Assembly (NCBI GenBank): GCA_031082185.1
Contig: JAVHLI010000003.1
Span: 62,001-126,000 of the forward strand
Length of the DNA stretch: 64,000 nucleotides
Origin: a bacterium
GTDB lineage: Bacteria > Sysuimicrobiota > Sysuimicrobiia > Sysuimicrobiales > Humicultoraceae
Direction: 5' to 3'
This document shows, piece by piece, positions 34,313-42,858 of this stretch. Under the pieces are notes generated by a model that had not been told where the DNA came from, ran no database searches, and saw only the letters and a program-made list of their open reading frames with translations. Numbering within the stretch: position 1 is the stretch's first letter; each line of letters starts with the position of its first letter. The position numbers were made by a program, and so were the translations under genes.

Positions 34313-36133
34313 TTAAACTGTTTCATTCGCCGGCGGCGGAGGATCTCCTGCCGGCGTCTCAACCTGATCTGCCCCCGAGACTGGGGGGGTTGGGGGATCC
34401 GCGGCCGCGGGAGTCGCCCGACGCGTCCGCACCTGCAGGGCCCGCATCCGGTTCAGCACCGCCGCCACCTCGTGCCGCCTGGGCAGCGCGTAGCCACCGG
34501 CATGACTCCCTTCGGTTGCCAGCACGCCCAACCCGTGCGCCGCGATGTCCGCGAAGACGCGGTCAAGAATCTCGGCTATAGAGGCGTTCCCGTCCACGTA
34601 GCCCTTCGCAAGCGCGTAGAGGATCGCATCTCCGGCCGCACATGCCTGACCCGCGCCCACAAGCTGTCCGAGCGCTGCGGTGCTGATAGTTTCGCGACCG
34701 ATGCCGATCTCCGCACGGCCTCGCAGCTCGGTTCGGTGGCCGCGCCCCCGCAGCCCGCCAAACCCCCGCGGCAGCGGGCAGCGAGGCATCGGCATGTCAA
34801 ACTCCCCGCCGGCGCGCGTGCGACGCCCGGTGAATCCCGCGACGATGCCGCGTGCTCGGTCGGTCGCCGCTTGGGGCTGAAACCCTTCCATGACGATTAC
34901 CGTATCCGCCACTCCGAGGTACTCCCCAAGACTTCCGGTGGCGATCACCGACGAGACGCCGTGGAGTTCCCAAAGCGCCCGGAGGCGGTCCAGTAGCGGG
35001 GTCGCGGGGTCGCGCTCCGATGGGACCAGTTGCTGCATCGCCGCATCCCGTACCAGAAACGCAACCGTGCTCTCATCCTCATCGAACAGCAGCAGGCGGG
35101 ACCCGACCTCGACGGCCTCCGCGACTCCCACGGCCATGGAGACCGTCCCTGTCGCGTGTTCAGACGACAGTGTGGTCGCGTCCGGACGGTGCGGCAGCTC
35201 CCGGAGAAAGGCGCTGATGTCCACGCGCTCGACGCGCCGGAGGGGCTCGGTGAGAATCCGCACCGCGTCCGGAGCCGTGGCCACAAGCTCGCGGCCGTCC
35301 CCGGGGACGTGGGGATAAACGCCGGCAGAGAGCGCGGCCAGCAGCGTGGACTTGCCACTAAAGGCTCCTCCGGCGATCACCGTGACGCCGCGGCGAATGC
35401 CCAGCCCGCGCACCTCACCACGATGCGGCAGGGCGACCATAACGGCCAGTTCGTCCGGAGCGCGCAGGACAACGGCGCGGCCGCCGCGCAGCGGACGTTC
35501 GCCCTGCCCATCCTCTCTCGGCAGCACCGAGCCGTCGGCGACAAACGCCGCCAGCCCAAGCTCGTCCAGGGCCTCCCGCAGGGCCAGGTAGTCCTCCAGC
35601 GTGTCGCGGTGGCGCCATCCGGCAGCCGCGTCGAGGTTCGCCCAAACCAGACCGGACTGAACCACCGCGGGCAGCTCATCGAAGAGCAGCGTCACTGCCG
35701 GCTTGGCCAGCACCTTGCGTCCTTCGGCAGGGAACCCGATCGTCAGGCGGATCTCCACGAACTCCTCGCCGACCGTGCAGCACGAGCGCCGCAGGATCTC
35801 CCCCCCGCCTGCATGGATCGCCACAGGCGCGGCCTTCCCCTGCCACCGGGAATGGACATGGCGTCCTATGGCCTCGTGCACCGCGCGCGACAGGAACTCC
35901 TCCGCCGCCAACCGACCGGATGGGCTTCCCCACAGCGCCGGCGGGACCTGGGCCTCGGCCTGGTCCACGCGCACGCGGGCCCAAGCGGACGGTGAGGAAG
36001 GATCGGGGTGTATTGCATCCAGGTGGAGCTCGAACCGATCGAATCGGTAGGCGCCGGCCAGGGTCCGGTAGACCTGGGTGCCCTTGCCGTTCATCACGAT
36101 CAGCTTGTCGCGCAGTCGATCGGAAGGCAGCAT
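34313..36133 (-). CDS. ABC-class predicted ATPase (PF09818-like)
   Basis: A 606-residue soluble protein of the ABC_ATPase family, unrelated to transporter ATPases. The N-terminal domain (about 15-200) precedes Walker A GGAFSGKST (about 258-266). The Walker B-like LLLFDEDESTVAFLVRDAAMQ and the downstream GVADTVIVMEGF are family features. The C-terminal region (about 420-605) has PRCPLPRGFGGLRGRG and a helical end. The cellular function is not established; an RNA-linked role has been suggested for relatives. It lies 11 bp after the S41 gene and directly before the T-box. Confidence 0.82.
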   Translation of the reverse strand: MLPSDRLRDKLIVMNGKGTQVYRTLAGAYRFDRFELHLDAIHPDPSSPSAWARVRVDQAEAQVPPALWGSPSGRLAAEEFLSRAVHEAIGRHVHSRWQGKAAPVAIHAGGGEILRRSCCTVGEEFVEIRLTIGFPAEGRKVLAKPAVTLLFDELPAVVQSGLVWANLDAAAGWRHRDTLEDYLALREALDELGLAAFVADGSVLPREDGQGERPLRGGRAVVLRAPDELAVMVALPHRGEVRGLGIRRGVTVIAGGAFSGKSTLLAALSAGVYPHVPGDGRELVATAPDAVRILTEPLRRVERVDISAFLRELPHRPDATTLSSEHATGTVSMAVGVAEAVEVGSRLLLFDEDESTVAFLVRDAAMQQLVPSERDPATPLLDRLRALWELHGVSSVIATGSLGEYLGVADTVIVMEGFQPQAATDRARGIVAGFTGRRTRAGGEFDMPMPRCPLPRGFGGLRGRGHRTELRGRAEIGIGRETISTAALGQLVGAGQACAAGDAILYALAKGYVDGNASIAEILDRVFADIAAHGLGVLATEGSHAGGYALPRRHEVAAVLNRMRALQVRTRRATPAAADPPTPPVSGADQVETPAGDPPPPANETV

Positions 36134-36144
36134 CTCGAATCCCC

Positions 36145-37524
36145 CTATCGGCCGGCGGCAGCCGGGGCTGCCTTGCGGGCCAGGCCCAGCCGCTGCCGGG
36201 CCACCAGCACCCCACGCTGGAACTGGGTGTCGCGGCCCTGATCCAGGTCGGCAACCGACAGCGCCACCGGGATGTCGGGAGAGACCCCGATCCCTTCCAG
36301 GCGCCGCCCCATCCCAGTGGAAAGCCGAAGCACGGTCACGCTGAGCGCCGAGCCGTCCGAGAGGTCGTGAAGCACGCTGGCCTCGACCGCGCCGCTGGTC
36401 TTCGCGCCCATCAGCGTCGCGCGACCGTGCTCCTGCAGCGCGGCGGCGAGCAGCTCGGCGGCTGAGGCGCTTCCCTCGTCTACGAGCACGACCACCGGCA
36501 CGTGCGAGGGCAGGATCGGCGCCGCGGAAGTCCGAACCGTCCGCGTGCGTCCCCCACGTGAGGTCTCCCGGTAGATGGGCTGTCCTGGAAGCAGCATGGC
36601 GTTCGCAACCGCGGTCAGCTCGTGCAGGTAGCCGCCGCTGTTGGACCGGAGGTCGAGCACCAGCGCGCGCATCCCGCCGGAGAGCATCCGCTCCAGCGCC
36701 TGGCGGAACTCCGCCCCGGTACGGGTGATGAACTGGTAGAGTTGAAGGTAGCCGATTCCGCCCTCGAGGATCCGGGCCTGGAAGATCGCGGGGACCTGAA
36801 TTGGAGCCCGGGTCACGGTGAGCGCGATCGCATCCGCCCGGCCGGGGCGATCCAGCGTAAGCGTCACCGAGGTGCCTGCCGGGCCGCGAATCGTTCCGGC
36901 CACCTGCTCCACCTGGAGCCCGGCGGTGGGGGTCGCGTCAATCCTCACGATGCGGTCCAGCGGTTGCACGCCGGTGGCCTCCGCCGGGCTGCCGGGGATG
37001 ACGTCGCGCACGTAGAAGCGCCCCTCGCGCGGCATCAGCACCACCCCGATGCCCGAGAACGCTGCCTGCTGACGCTGCCGCGCCTGCCGCTCGCGGTTCT
37101 GCTCTGGGGTGAGAAAGCCGGTGTGAGAGTCGCGAAGCAGGGCGGTCATGGCGCGGATCGCGGCATAGGCCAGCGAGGCGCCTGAGACACGGCCGCCGGA
37201 TGCAGCGACCGCGGCGCCAAACCGGGCGCGGAACGCGGCATCGGCCTGCCCGTTCGGGGTGCCGGGCGGGATGTCGGGGAGATCGGCCTGGATGCCCGAT
37301 GCCGAAAGCGCCGAGCGCAGCCCCCCGATCGCCCCGTTCAGCAGGACAATGGAGTCCACGGGATCCACGTACCGCTCGCGGAGCAGCCCCAGCGCCTCCA
37401 GCGCCAGGCCAGCGTCGGCGGCGTGTACGGGAGGCGCCGCCGCCAGGGGCACCACGACCAGGGACAGAAGCAGGATGGCTACGGGAAGGTGCAGTCGCGC
37501 TCCCCGGGTTGCGAATGGCCTCAT
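36145..37524 (-). CDS. S41-family C-terminal processing peptidase
   Basis: A 459-residue exported protease with a signal peptide at 1-36. A PDZ domain at about 155-240 (FSGIGVVLMP..., YVRDVIPGSPAEATGVQPLDRIVRI) is followed by the S41 core. The catalytic Ser352 is in DEGSASAAELLA and Lys375 in MGAKTSG. CTP proteases trim C-termini of envelope proteins. I chose the ATG at 37522-37524 because a signal peptide follows it directly; a longer frame shadows ccdA. It lies in the same operon as ccdA. Confidence 0.92.
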   Translation of the reverse strand: MRPFATRGARLHLPVAILLLSLVVVPLAAAPPVHAADAGLALEALGLLRERYVDPVDSIVLLNGAIGGLRSALSASGIQADLPDIPPGTPNGQADAAFRARFGAAVAASGGRVSGASLAYAAIRAMTALLRDSHTGFLTPEQNRERQARQRQQAAFSGIGVVLMPREGRFYVRDVIPGSPAEATGVQPLDRIVRIDATPTAGLQVEQVAGTIRGPAGTSVTLTLDRPGRADAIALTVTRAPIQVPAIFQARILEGGIGYLQLYQFITRTGAEFRQALERMLSGGMRALVLDLRSNSGGYLHELTAVANAMLLPGQPIYRETSRGGRTRTVRTSAAPILPSHVPVVVLVDEGSASAAELLAAALQEHGRATLMGAKTSGAVEASVLHDLSDGSALSVTVLRLSTGMGRRLEGIGVSPDIPVALSVADLDQGRDTQFQRGVLVARQRLGLARKAAPAAAGR

Positions 37525-37550
37525 AGAAAGTTCTCCCAGTCTGCTGGATC

Positions 37551-38279
37551 TCAGATGACGGGCCGGAACGGCACCAGCCGGATGATCCAGGTATTGAATG
37601 CGAACAGCAGGTCGGTCACCATGGCGCCGCCCATCACGACGAGAAAGATCCCGCTGACAGTCGAAACCGAGCGGGCGTGCCGGCGCAGCCATCCCACGGC
37701 ATCGAACGCGATGGTCATCAGCGCGGCCGCCACGAGAAACGGCAGGCCTAGCCCGAGCGAGTAGGCAAACAGCAGCAGCGCGCCGCTGGATGCCGTCTGC
37801 GCCGTTGCTGCCATCGTCAGCACCGCGGTGAGCACAGGACCCACGCATGGTGTCCAGGCGAAGCCGAACGCCATGCCGACGGGAAACGCGCCTATCAGCC
37901 CAAGGGGACGGCGTTGCACCTGGAAACGGCGCTCACGCGAGAACCCGGGCACCTTAATTATCCCCAGCACGCCTAGCCCCATGAAGATCACCAAAGCGCC
38001 TCCCAGGCGCGTCAGCAGCAGGCGGTTCTCGAGCACCAGGGCCCCCAGAGCTGAGGCCGAGGCACCCATCGCGGTAAAGATCGAGGCGAAACCCAGGACG
38101 AACAGGCCTGTGGCCGCCAGTATCCGGCCCAGGTTCCGGCGCCGTTCCTCCACGCTCATCTCGGCCAGGGAGAGCCCGGAGACGAACGAGAGGTAGCCCG
38201 GGATCAACGGCACGATGCATGGACTCAGGAAACCCAGCACGCCGGCCGTGAAGGCCAGAATCAGGCCTACCTCGGTCAT
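37551..38279 (-). CDS. ccdA: CcdA-type thiol-disulfide membrane protein
   Basis: A 242-residue protein with six membrane helices. It carries electrons from cytoplasmic thioredoxin across the membrane for cytochrome c maturation or other periplasmic thiol reduction. The two redox cysteines lie in SPCIVPLIPGYLSF (helix 1) and TPCVGPVLTAVL (helix 4), each in the expected proline-bearing position. The start at ATG 38277-38279 was used because this is where the family begins. It is 7 bp after the alanyl-tRNA editing gene. Confidence 0.92.
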   Translation of the reverse strand: MTEVGLILAFTAGVLGFLSPCIVPLIPGYLSFVSGLSLAEMSVEERRRNLGRILAATGLFVLGFASIFTAMGASASALGALVLENRLLLTRLGGALVIFMGLGVLGIIKVPGFSRERRFQVQRRPLGLIGAFPVGMAFGFAWTPCVGPVLTAVLTMAATAQTASSGALLLFAYSLGLGLPFLVAAALMTIAFDAVGWLRRHARSVSTVSGIFLVVMGGAMVTDLLFAFNTWIIRLVPFRPVI

Positions 38280-38286
38280 ACGGGTA

Positions 38287-39528
38287 TTATGCCACAGCAC
38301 CACCTTCGTGTGGGGCCGCGGGCAGGCGCAGCAGTGCCGCCCGCGCGGCGTCCACGAGGGCGGCGGTCGAGGGCGCCTCTGGCGCCGTGCCTTCTGCTGC
38401 CTCGGACTTGCCACCGCCCCGGCCCCCGAACGCCGCAACGGTCTCGCGCAGCACCGCGGCCGCATCCACGGCCACCAATGGGCTCCGCGCCACCAGCACG
38501 CGGCGCCCCGGATCGGTGGCCAGGATCGCAACGCAGTCCGCCTGCGCCGTGAGGGTGCGGGCCAGCGCGCGCAGGTCCTCGATGGCGCGCCCATCATAGG
38601 CCGCGGCGACGACCAGAGGTCCCTGGCCGCCAGCGGGTGCGCCCGCGGAGGTCGCTCGTACAAGGAGCTCCCGGGCCTCGTACCCCAGCAGCTCCAGGCG
38701 GGCGGTCTCCAGCTCCCGCTCCATCTCCCGCGCGCGGCTCGAGAGACGCCCGATCGCACCCGCCAGGTCGGGCTCGCCCACGGTGAACTCGCCTGCTAGG
38801 GAGGTGATCAACCCCCGCGCCCACCTGTAGTGACGCAGCGCGCGCCACCCGCACTGGAAGCCCACTCGTACGCCGCCCTTGTGCCGCTCGTGGCGCAGTA
38901 GAGCGATGGCGCCGACCTCGCCGGTGGCGCGGACGTGCGTGCCGCCGCAGGCAGAGCGGTCGAAACCCGTCACCTCCACCACCCGTATCCGCCCGGCCTG
39001 TCTGGGCGGACGGCGCAGCCCCATCGCGACCGCCTCTTCGATCTCAACCTCGCGCGTGGCCACCACCCGGTTCTCGGTGACGATCGTGTTGGCTAGGTCC
39101 TCCACGCGGGCACTGGCTTCATCGTCGAGGAGGGGAAGATCCAGGTCCAGCGTGCAGGTGGCACCGATGTGAACGGACAGCGTCTCCGCCCCCAGGGCCT
39201 GCAGAAAGGCCGCTGAGAGGATGTGCTGGCCGGTGTGCTGCTGCATGTGGTCGAAGCGCCGTTCCCAGTTGAGAGTTCCGGTAACGGAGAGGCCTTCCCG
39301 CAGCGTGGAGCAGGCCCCGACGGCGTGCCAGATCTCGCCGTCCTCTTCCAGTACGTCCGTTACCTCCGTGGCATCGAGGTAACCCTGGTCCGCGGGTTGG
39401 CCGCCGGATTCCGGGTAGAACACGGTCTCCGCCAGCGCAACCGCGGTGACCCTGCCTTCGCGATGGCGCACGCCGGTTACCACAGAGGTGAACTCGCGCA
39501 TGTACGCGTCAAGGTGGAAAAGCTTCAC
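38287..39528 (-). CDS. alaX: Alanyl-tRNA editing protein (AlaX-like, with DHHA1 domain)
   Basis: A 413-residue stand-alone editing protein that removes serine or glycine from misacylated tRNA-Ala. The zinc-binding motifs HTGQH (HxxxH) and CGGTH match the AlaRS editing domain. The opening FYPESGGQPADQG is also typical. The C-terminal DHHA1 domain (about 300-400) ends in GGRGGGK, as in full AlaRS. It lacks the catalytic AlaRS core. GTG start; the ribosome site is weak. It is divergent from yggT and heads a string with ccdA and the S41 protease. Confidence 0.92.
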   Translation of the reverse strand: MKLFHLDAYMREFTSVVTGVRHREGRVTAVALAETVFYPESGGQPADQGYLDATEVTDVLEEDGEIWHAVGACSTLREGLSVTGTLNWERRFDHMQQHTGQHILSAAFLQALGAETLSVHIGATCTLDLDLPLLDDEASARVEDLANTIVTENRVVATREVEIEEAVAMGLRRPPRQAGRIRVVEVTGFDRSACGGTHVRATGEVGAIALLRHERHKGGVRVGFQCGWRALRHYRWARGLITSLAGEFTVGEPDLAGAIGRLSSRAREMERELETARLELLGYEARELLVRATSAGAPAGGQGPLVVAAAYDGRAIEDLRALARTLTAQADCVAILATDPGRRVLVARSPLVAVDAAAVLRETVAAFGGRGGGKSEAAEGTAPEAPSTAALVDAARAALLRLPAAPHEGGAVA

Positions 39529-39617
39529 CCGGCCATCTTCGACGGCTGAGTGGACCCTCCCCCCCGTCAGATCGTCCGGGATACCGGGTTCCGCAACCCG
39601 CGGTCACCAGGAGTTCG

Positions 39618-39646
39618 TTGCCTGCCTGGGACCGGCTTGTTACAAT
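39618..39646 (+). promoter_or_regulatory. Sigma-70-type promoter for yggT
   Basis: TTGCCT (39618-39623) and TACAAT (39641-39646) are separated by 17 nt, a good housekeeping promoter, in the 176-bp alaX-yggT intergenic space. The predicted leader is about 50 nt. Confidence 0.6.
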
Positions 39647-39704
39647 TGTGACCGGGCTCCGCGCGCCGAGTGAGGACTGCCGAGGACTGCCATGGGAGAA
39701 ACGG

Positions 39705-39968
39705 ATGCTGGAGCTGATCTACTTCCTCGACCTAGCCTACAAGATCATTACCACGCTCATCTTCGCACGCGTGGTCCTCTCGTGGTTCCCGGCCCTACGC
39801 CATCCCGCGGTCAAGATGGTCCACGATCTCACCTCGCCCATCTTGGATCCGATCCGGAGGGCAATACCGGCAGCCGGAGGCCTCGATCTGTCACCGATTG
39901 TCGCCATCCTGTTGCTCTATCTGGCGCGCAACCTGCTCGTGGATTTGTTGGTGACGCTAAGGCCCTGA
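39705..39968 (+). CDS. yggT: YggT-family membrane protein
   Basis: An 87-residue protein with two membrane helices (FLDLAYKIITTLIFARVVLSW and LSPIVAILLLYLARNLLVDLL) around PILDPIRRAIP, the diagnostic YggT loop. Family members are linked to division or ion homeostasis, but the role is not settled. GGGAGA precedes the ATG at 39705. A clear promoter lies 59 bp upstream. The next gene begins 24 bp later. Confidence 0.9.
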   Translation: MLELIYFLDLAYKIITTLIFARVVLSWFPALRHPAVKMVHDLTSPILDPIRRAIPAAGGLDLSPIVAILLLYLARNLLVDLLVTLRP

Positions 39969-39992
39969 GAACGAACGGAGGAGGAGGGGGCG

Positions 39993-40235
39993 ATGGTTCA
40001 AGCGTACGTGCTTATACGCATCCTGCCCGGCAAGCTTTCTGACGCGCTGGCGCACATCCTGCGGACCCCAGGGGTCAAGATGGCGCACGCCGTCACCGGG
40101 CCGACCGACATCATCGCGTTCGTGGAAACCGAGAGCATGGACACGCTGGGCAGGTTGATAGTCTCCCGGTTCCAGGAAACAAGCGGCGTCACGCGGACGA
40201 CTACCTGCGTGGTCACACCGGTCAGCGAAAGGTGA
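39993..40235 (+). CDS. Stand-alone RAM (Lrp/AsnC ligand-binding) domain protein
   Basis: An 80-residue protein consisting only of the Lrp/AsnC effector domain (VQAYVLIRILPGKLSDALAHI...VKMAHAVTGPTDIIAFVE...TRTTTCVV). The helix-turn-helix is absent. Such stand-alone RAM proteins bind amino acids or make oligomers and may modulate full Lrp regulators. A GGAGGAGG site precedes the ATG. It is co-directional with yggT. Confidence 0.88.
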   Translation: MVQAYVLIRILPGKLSDALAHILRTPGVKMAHAVTGPTDIIAFVETESMDTLGRLIVSRFQETSGVTRTTTCVVTPVSER

Positions 40236-40241
40236 GAGGGA

Positions 40242-41423
40242 TCAGTCCAGCGTAGCCCTTGCGCGCGGAGGCTGCGCCGGGAGCGCCCAGATTGCCATGA
40301 GAGCGATCGGGAAGAGACCGACGCTTGCCGACAGGGTTTGGGCCAGCCCGATCTTGTCCGCAATCGCGCCGATCAGCGTCATGGAAAGACCTGCGGTTCC
40401 CCACGCCATCCCGGTTACCAGGCTGCTGGCCAGGCTTGCCCGCGAGGGGAACATCTCCTGCGCCATCACTATGCTGACCGGGGCCGCCAGGAAGAGCGTG
40501 AAGCCACCCAGAGCCAGTGGCACCAAGCCCCAGTTACTCTCGATGCTGCCGAAGAGCACGAGCAGGGGTGCGGTTGCAATCAGCGAGATCGCCATCACGG
40601 CGCGCCGCCCGATCCGATCGGAGAGCGCCCCGCCGATCAGGCCGCCGATCGAACCGACCCCCCCAAAGAGAAGGACCGCGGTCCCTCCCATCATCAGCGT
40701 CTCCCCGCGATCGCGCATCAGGAGCGGGATGAACAAGATGTGCGCCAGCGTGACCACGCTCCTGAGCACTACCACGAGCCAGATCAGTGCCAGGGCTCTC
40801 CCGTGCCGCCTAACTTCGGTGCGCAGGCCCACCCGGGTGGGCGTCTCGAGACCAGACCACCAGGAGCCGGCAAACCTCCAGAGCAGCAGGCAGGCCACCA
40901 CGCCTGGAAGCGCTGCCACCGCGGTTCCGGAGAGCCCGATCGCACCCACGATCGCGGCCACGTAGACCGGGCCCAGCGAGTATCCCAGCTCACCACCCGC
41001 AATGAAGAGCGAGAGCCCGGCTCCCCGGCGGTCCCCGCTCACGGCCCCGGCGGCCGCGAACGACTGGGGGTGGAACGCCGCGGTGCCCAGGCCCCCTATG
41101 AAGAGCACCGCGAGCATCGCGTGGTATGAGGGCGCGAGCCCGAGCAGCCCCATCATGACAACCGTGACGAGCGCGCCCAGAATGGTGAACACGGGCCGCG
41201 GAAAGCGGTCGGCCGCCATCCCGAATAACGGCTGGGAGAACGCGGACGAGAGGTTGAAGGCGCTGCCGAGAAGCCCGGCAAGCGCCAGCGTAAGGCCGAA
41301 CTTGGCAACCACCAGCGGCAGCAGGGGCGCCAGAAAAGCGGCATAGAGATCGTTGGTGAAGTGGGCAAAGGACAGGGCGCCCAGGCGTGACCACGAGGGT
41401 GCACGCGGCCTCCCCGGGTTCAC
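40242..41423 (-). CDS. MFS transporter, fosmidomycin-resistance-like
   Basis: A 393-residue protein with about 12 membrane helices. The N-terminus SFAHFTNDLYAAFLAPLLPLV is the signature of the Fsr (fosmidomycin resistance) group, and the loop-2-like MAADRFPRP follows helix 2. A GTG start overlaps the AEC transporter stop by 4 bp. Its substrate is unknown, with drug or metabolite export most likely. Confidence 0.85.
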   Translation of the reverse strand: MNPGRPRAPSWSRLGALSFAHFTNDLYAAFLAPLLPLVVAKFGLTLALAGLLGSAFNLSSAFSQPLFGMAADRFPRPVFTILGALVTVVMMGLLGLAPSYHAMLAVLFIGGLGTAAFHPQSFAAAGAVSGDRRGAGLSLFIAGGELGYSLGPVYVAAIVGAIGLSGTAVAALPGVVACLLLWRFAGSWWSGLETPTRVGLRTEVRRHGRALALIWLVVVLRSVVTLAHILFIPLLMRDRGETLMMGGTAVLLFGGVGSIGGLIGGALSDRIGRRAVMAISLIATAPLLVLFGSIESNWGLVPLALGGFTLFLAAPVSIVMAQEMFPSRASLASSLVTGMAWGTAGLSMTLIGAIADKIGLAQTLSASVGLFPIALMAIWALPAQPPRARATLD

Positions 41424-42313
41424 GGAAGCAGCGCCAGGATGATCGGGATCGAAACGAAACTGGCAACCGTGGTCAGGAAGACCGCGCTGGCCACAAAATC
41501 GGGGGCAGCGTCAAACTGCGCGGCGATCAGAAACGCGTTGATCGCGGTCGGCATCGCCGTGGACATCACCGCGACGTCGCGGGTCAGTCCGGCGATGCCG
41601 AACCAGGGCGCGAGGACGATTGTCAGCAGCGGGGAGAGGACGAGTCGCAGGGCGACCGACACGCCCAAAGGCGCGTTCACAACCGAGGGCCGTGCCTGCG
41701 AGAGCTGCACGCCAAGGGTGATGAGCAGCACGGGAATCGCGCCCTGGGCCATGAGCTCAATCGGGCGCCACAGCGCAACCGGCACGACCCACCCCTGGTG
41801 CGCAAAAACCACGCCCGCAATCGAGGCGTAGATGAGCGGCAGGCGGAATATGTCGAGAACGGCATGGACGGGCTTGTTCCTACCGGCCGAGGCCAGGAAG
41901 ACCCCTACGGAGTGCATGAGGACCGCCGAGACCACGAAGATGAGCGTGGCCAGGCGAACTCCTTCCTCGCCGAATGCAAACAGGCTCACAGGAATCCCGT
42001 AGTTCCCCGCGTTGTAGAGAACCGTTGCCACCGCCAGCCCGCTGCGCTGGAGCGGTGCCAGTCGCATCAATCGACCGGCAAGCAGCGCGACGACGAGCAA
42101 CACGGCGAACTGCGCAACGATAAGCCCTACCAGCCTCGCGGCGGCCGCGGCCGACACATCGGTGCGCACGAGCGCGGCGAACACGAGGCTGGGCGTGAGC
42201 AGGTACATGGTCACGCGGGAGAGCGACTGGACTTCGATTGGTATGAGGCGGGCGAGCAGGTACCCGGCCGCGATAAGCAACGCTATGGGCAGGATGACCG
42301 AAAGCAGTGCCAC
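41420..42313 (-). CDS. AEC-family (auxin efflux carrier-like) transporter
   Basis: A 297-residue protein with about 10 membrane helices in two repeats. The N-terminal ILPIALLIAAGYLLARL and the mid-protein LYNAGNYGIPVSLFAFG (the conserved N-x-GNYG motif of helix 4) are diagnostic. Members export malate or amino-acid-related anions, but the substrate here is unknown. GTG start. Translationally coupled to the MFS gene. Confidence 0.9.
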   Translation of the reverse strand: MALLSVILPIALLIAAGYLLARLIPIEVQSLSRVTMYLLTPSLVFAALVRTDVSAAAAARLVGLIVAQFAVLLVVALLAGRLMRLAPLQRSGLAVATVLYNAGNYGIPVSLFAFGEEGVRLATLIFVVSAVLMHSVGVFLASAGRNKPVHAVLDIFRLPLIYASIAGVVFAHQGWVVPVALWRPIELMAQGAIPVLLITLGVQLSQARPSVVNAPLGVSVALRLVLSPLLTIVLAPWFGIAGLTRDVAVMSTAMPTAINAFLIAAQFDAAPDFVASAVFLTTVASFVSIPIILALLP

Positions 42314-42352
42314 TGCAGTCCCCCATCGGAGCGCCGCCCCGGGCGCGTCGTA

Positions 42353-42829
42353 TTAGCGGGCTCGGAACGCCGGGCGCGTCGGCCGCTTTGGGCGCTTTGC
42401 AACCTTCGACCGTCTCTTGTCGTCCTTTGTGGGTAGCGTCTCCTCCCAGGTGACGATGCTGTGGAAGTACTGGCGGTCGCCCTCCTCCAGCCCCCGGGTT
42501 ACCTCGGTGATGTGCATCGTCCGTGCCTTGAACTCCTTGAACGCGTGCTCTACGGCTGCCTCGGGCTTCGCGTCGTTGCCGCAGGTGAAGATGTCAAGGG
42601 CTACGTATCCGTACTCCGGCCACGTGTGGACGGAGAGGTGTGACTCCGAGATGACGACCACGCCGGAAACGCCGTTGGGGTTGAACCGGTGGAAGGAGAT
42701 TGACCAGACGGTGACCTTGGCCACCTCGGCGGCACGCACCATAATCTGCTCAACCGTCTCAACCTTGCCGATGATCTCGGGATTGCATCCCGAAGCCTCA
42801 ACGATGTAGTGGTGCCCGATCGGATCCAT
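42353..42829 (-). CDS. speD: S-adenosylmethionine decarboxylase proenzyme (SpeD) with basic tail
   Basis: A 158-residue class 1B proenzyme. Self-cleavage is expected before Ser63 in SESHLSVHTWPE, which makes the pyruvoyl group. His68 and Cys83 (DIFTCGN) are also present, so the active-site set is complete. It normally makes decarboxylated AdoMet for spermidine. Typical members are 120-135 residues, and the last 30 here form a basic tail (KDDKRRSKVAKRPKRPTRP). No speE gene lies in the window, so another decarboxylase activity, known for some SpeD relatives, cannot be excluded. Confidence 0.92.
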   Translation of the reverse strand: MDPIGHHYIVEASGCNPEIIGKVETVEQIMVRAAEVAKVTVWSISFHRFNPNGVSGVVVISESHLSVHTWPEYGYVALDIFTCGNDAKPEAAVEHAFKEFKARTMHITEVTRGLEEGDRQYFHSIVTWEETLPTKDDKRRSKVAKRPKRPTRPAFRAR

Positions 42830-42858
42830 CTCCCACCCCCTCCCGCTCAGATCTCAGG

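Noticed and set aside
37525-37848. An N-terminal extension of the S41 protease
   Set aside because: It would overlap ccdA on another frame and precede the clear signal peptide.
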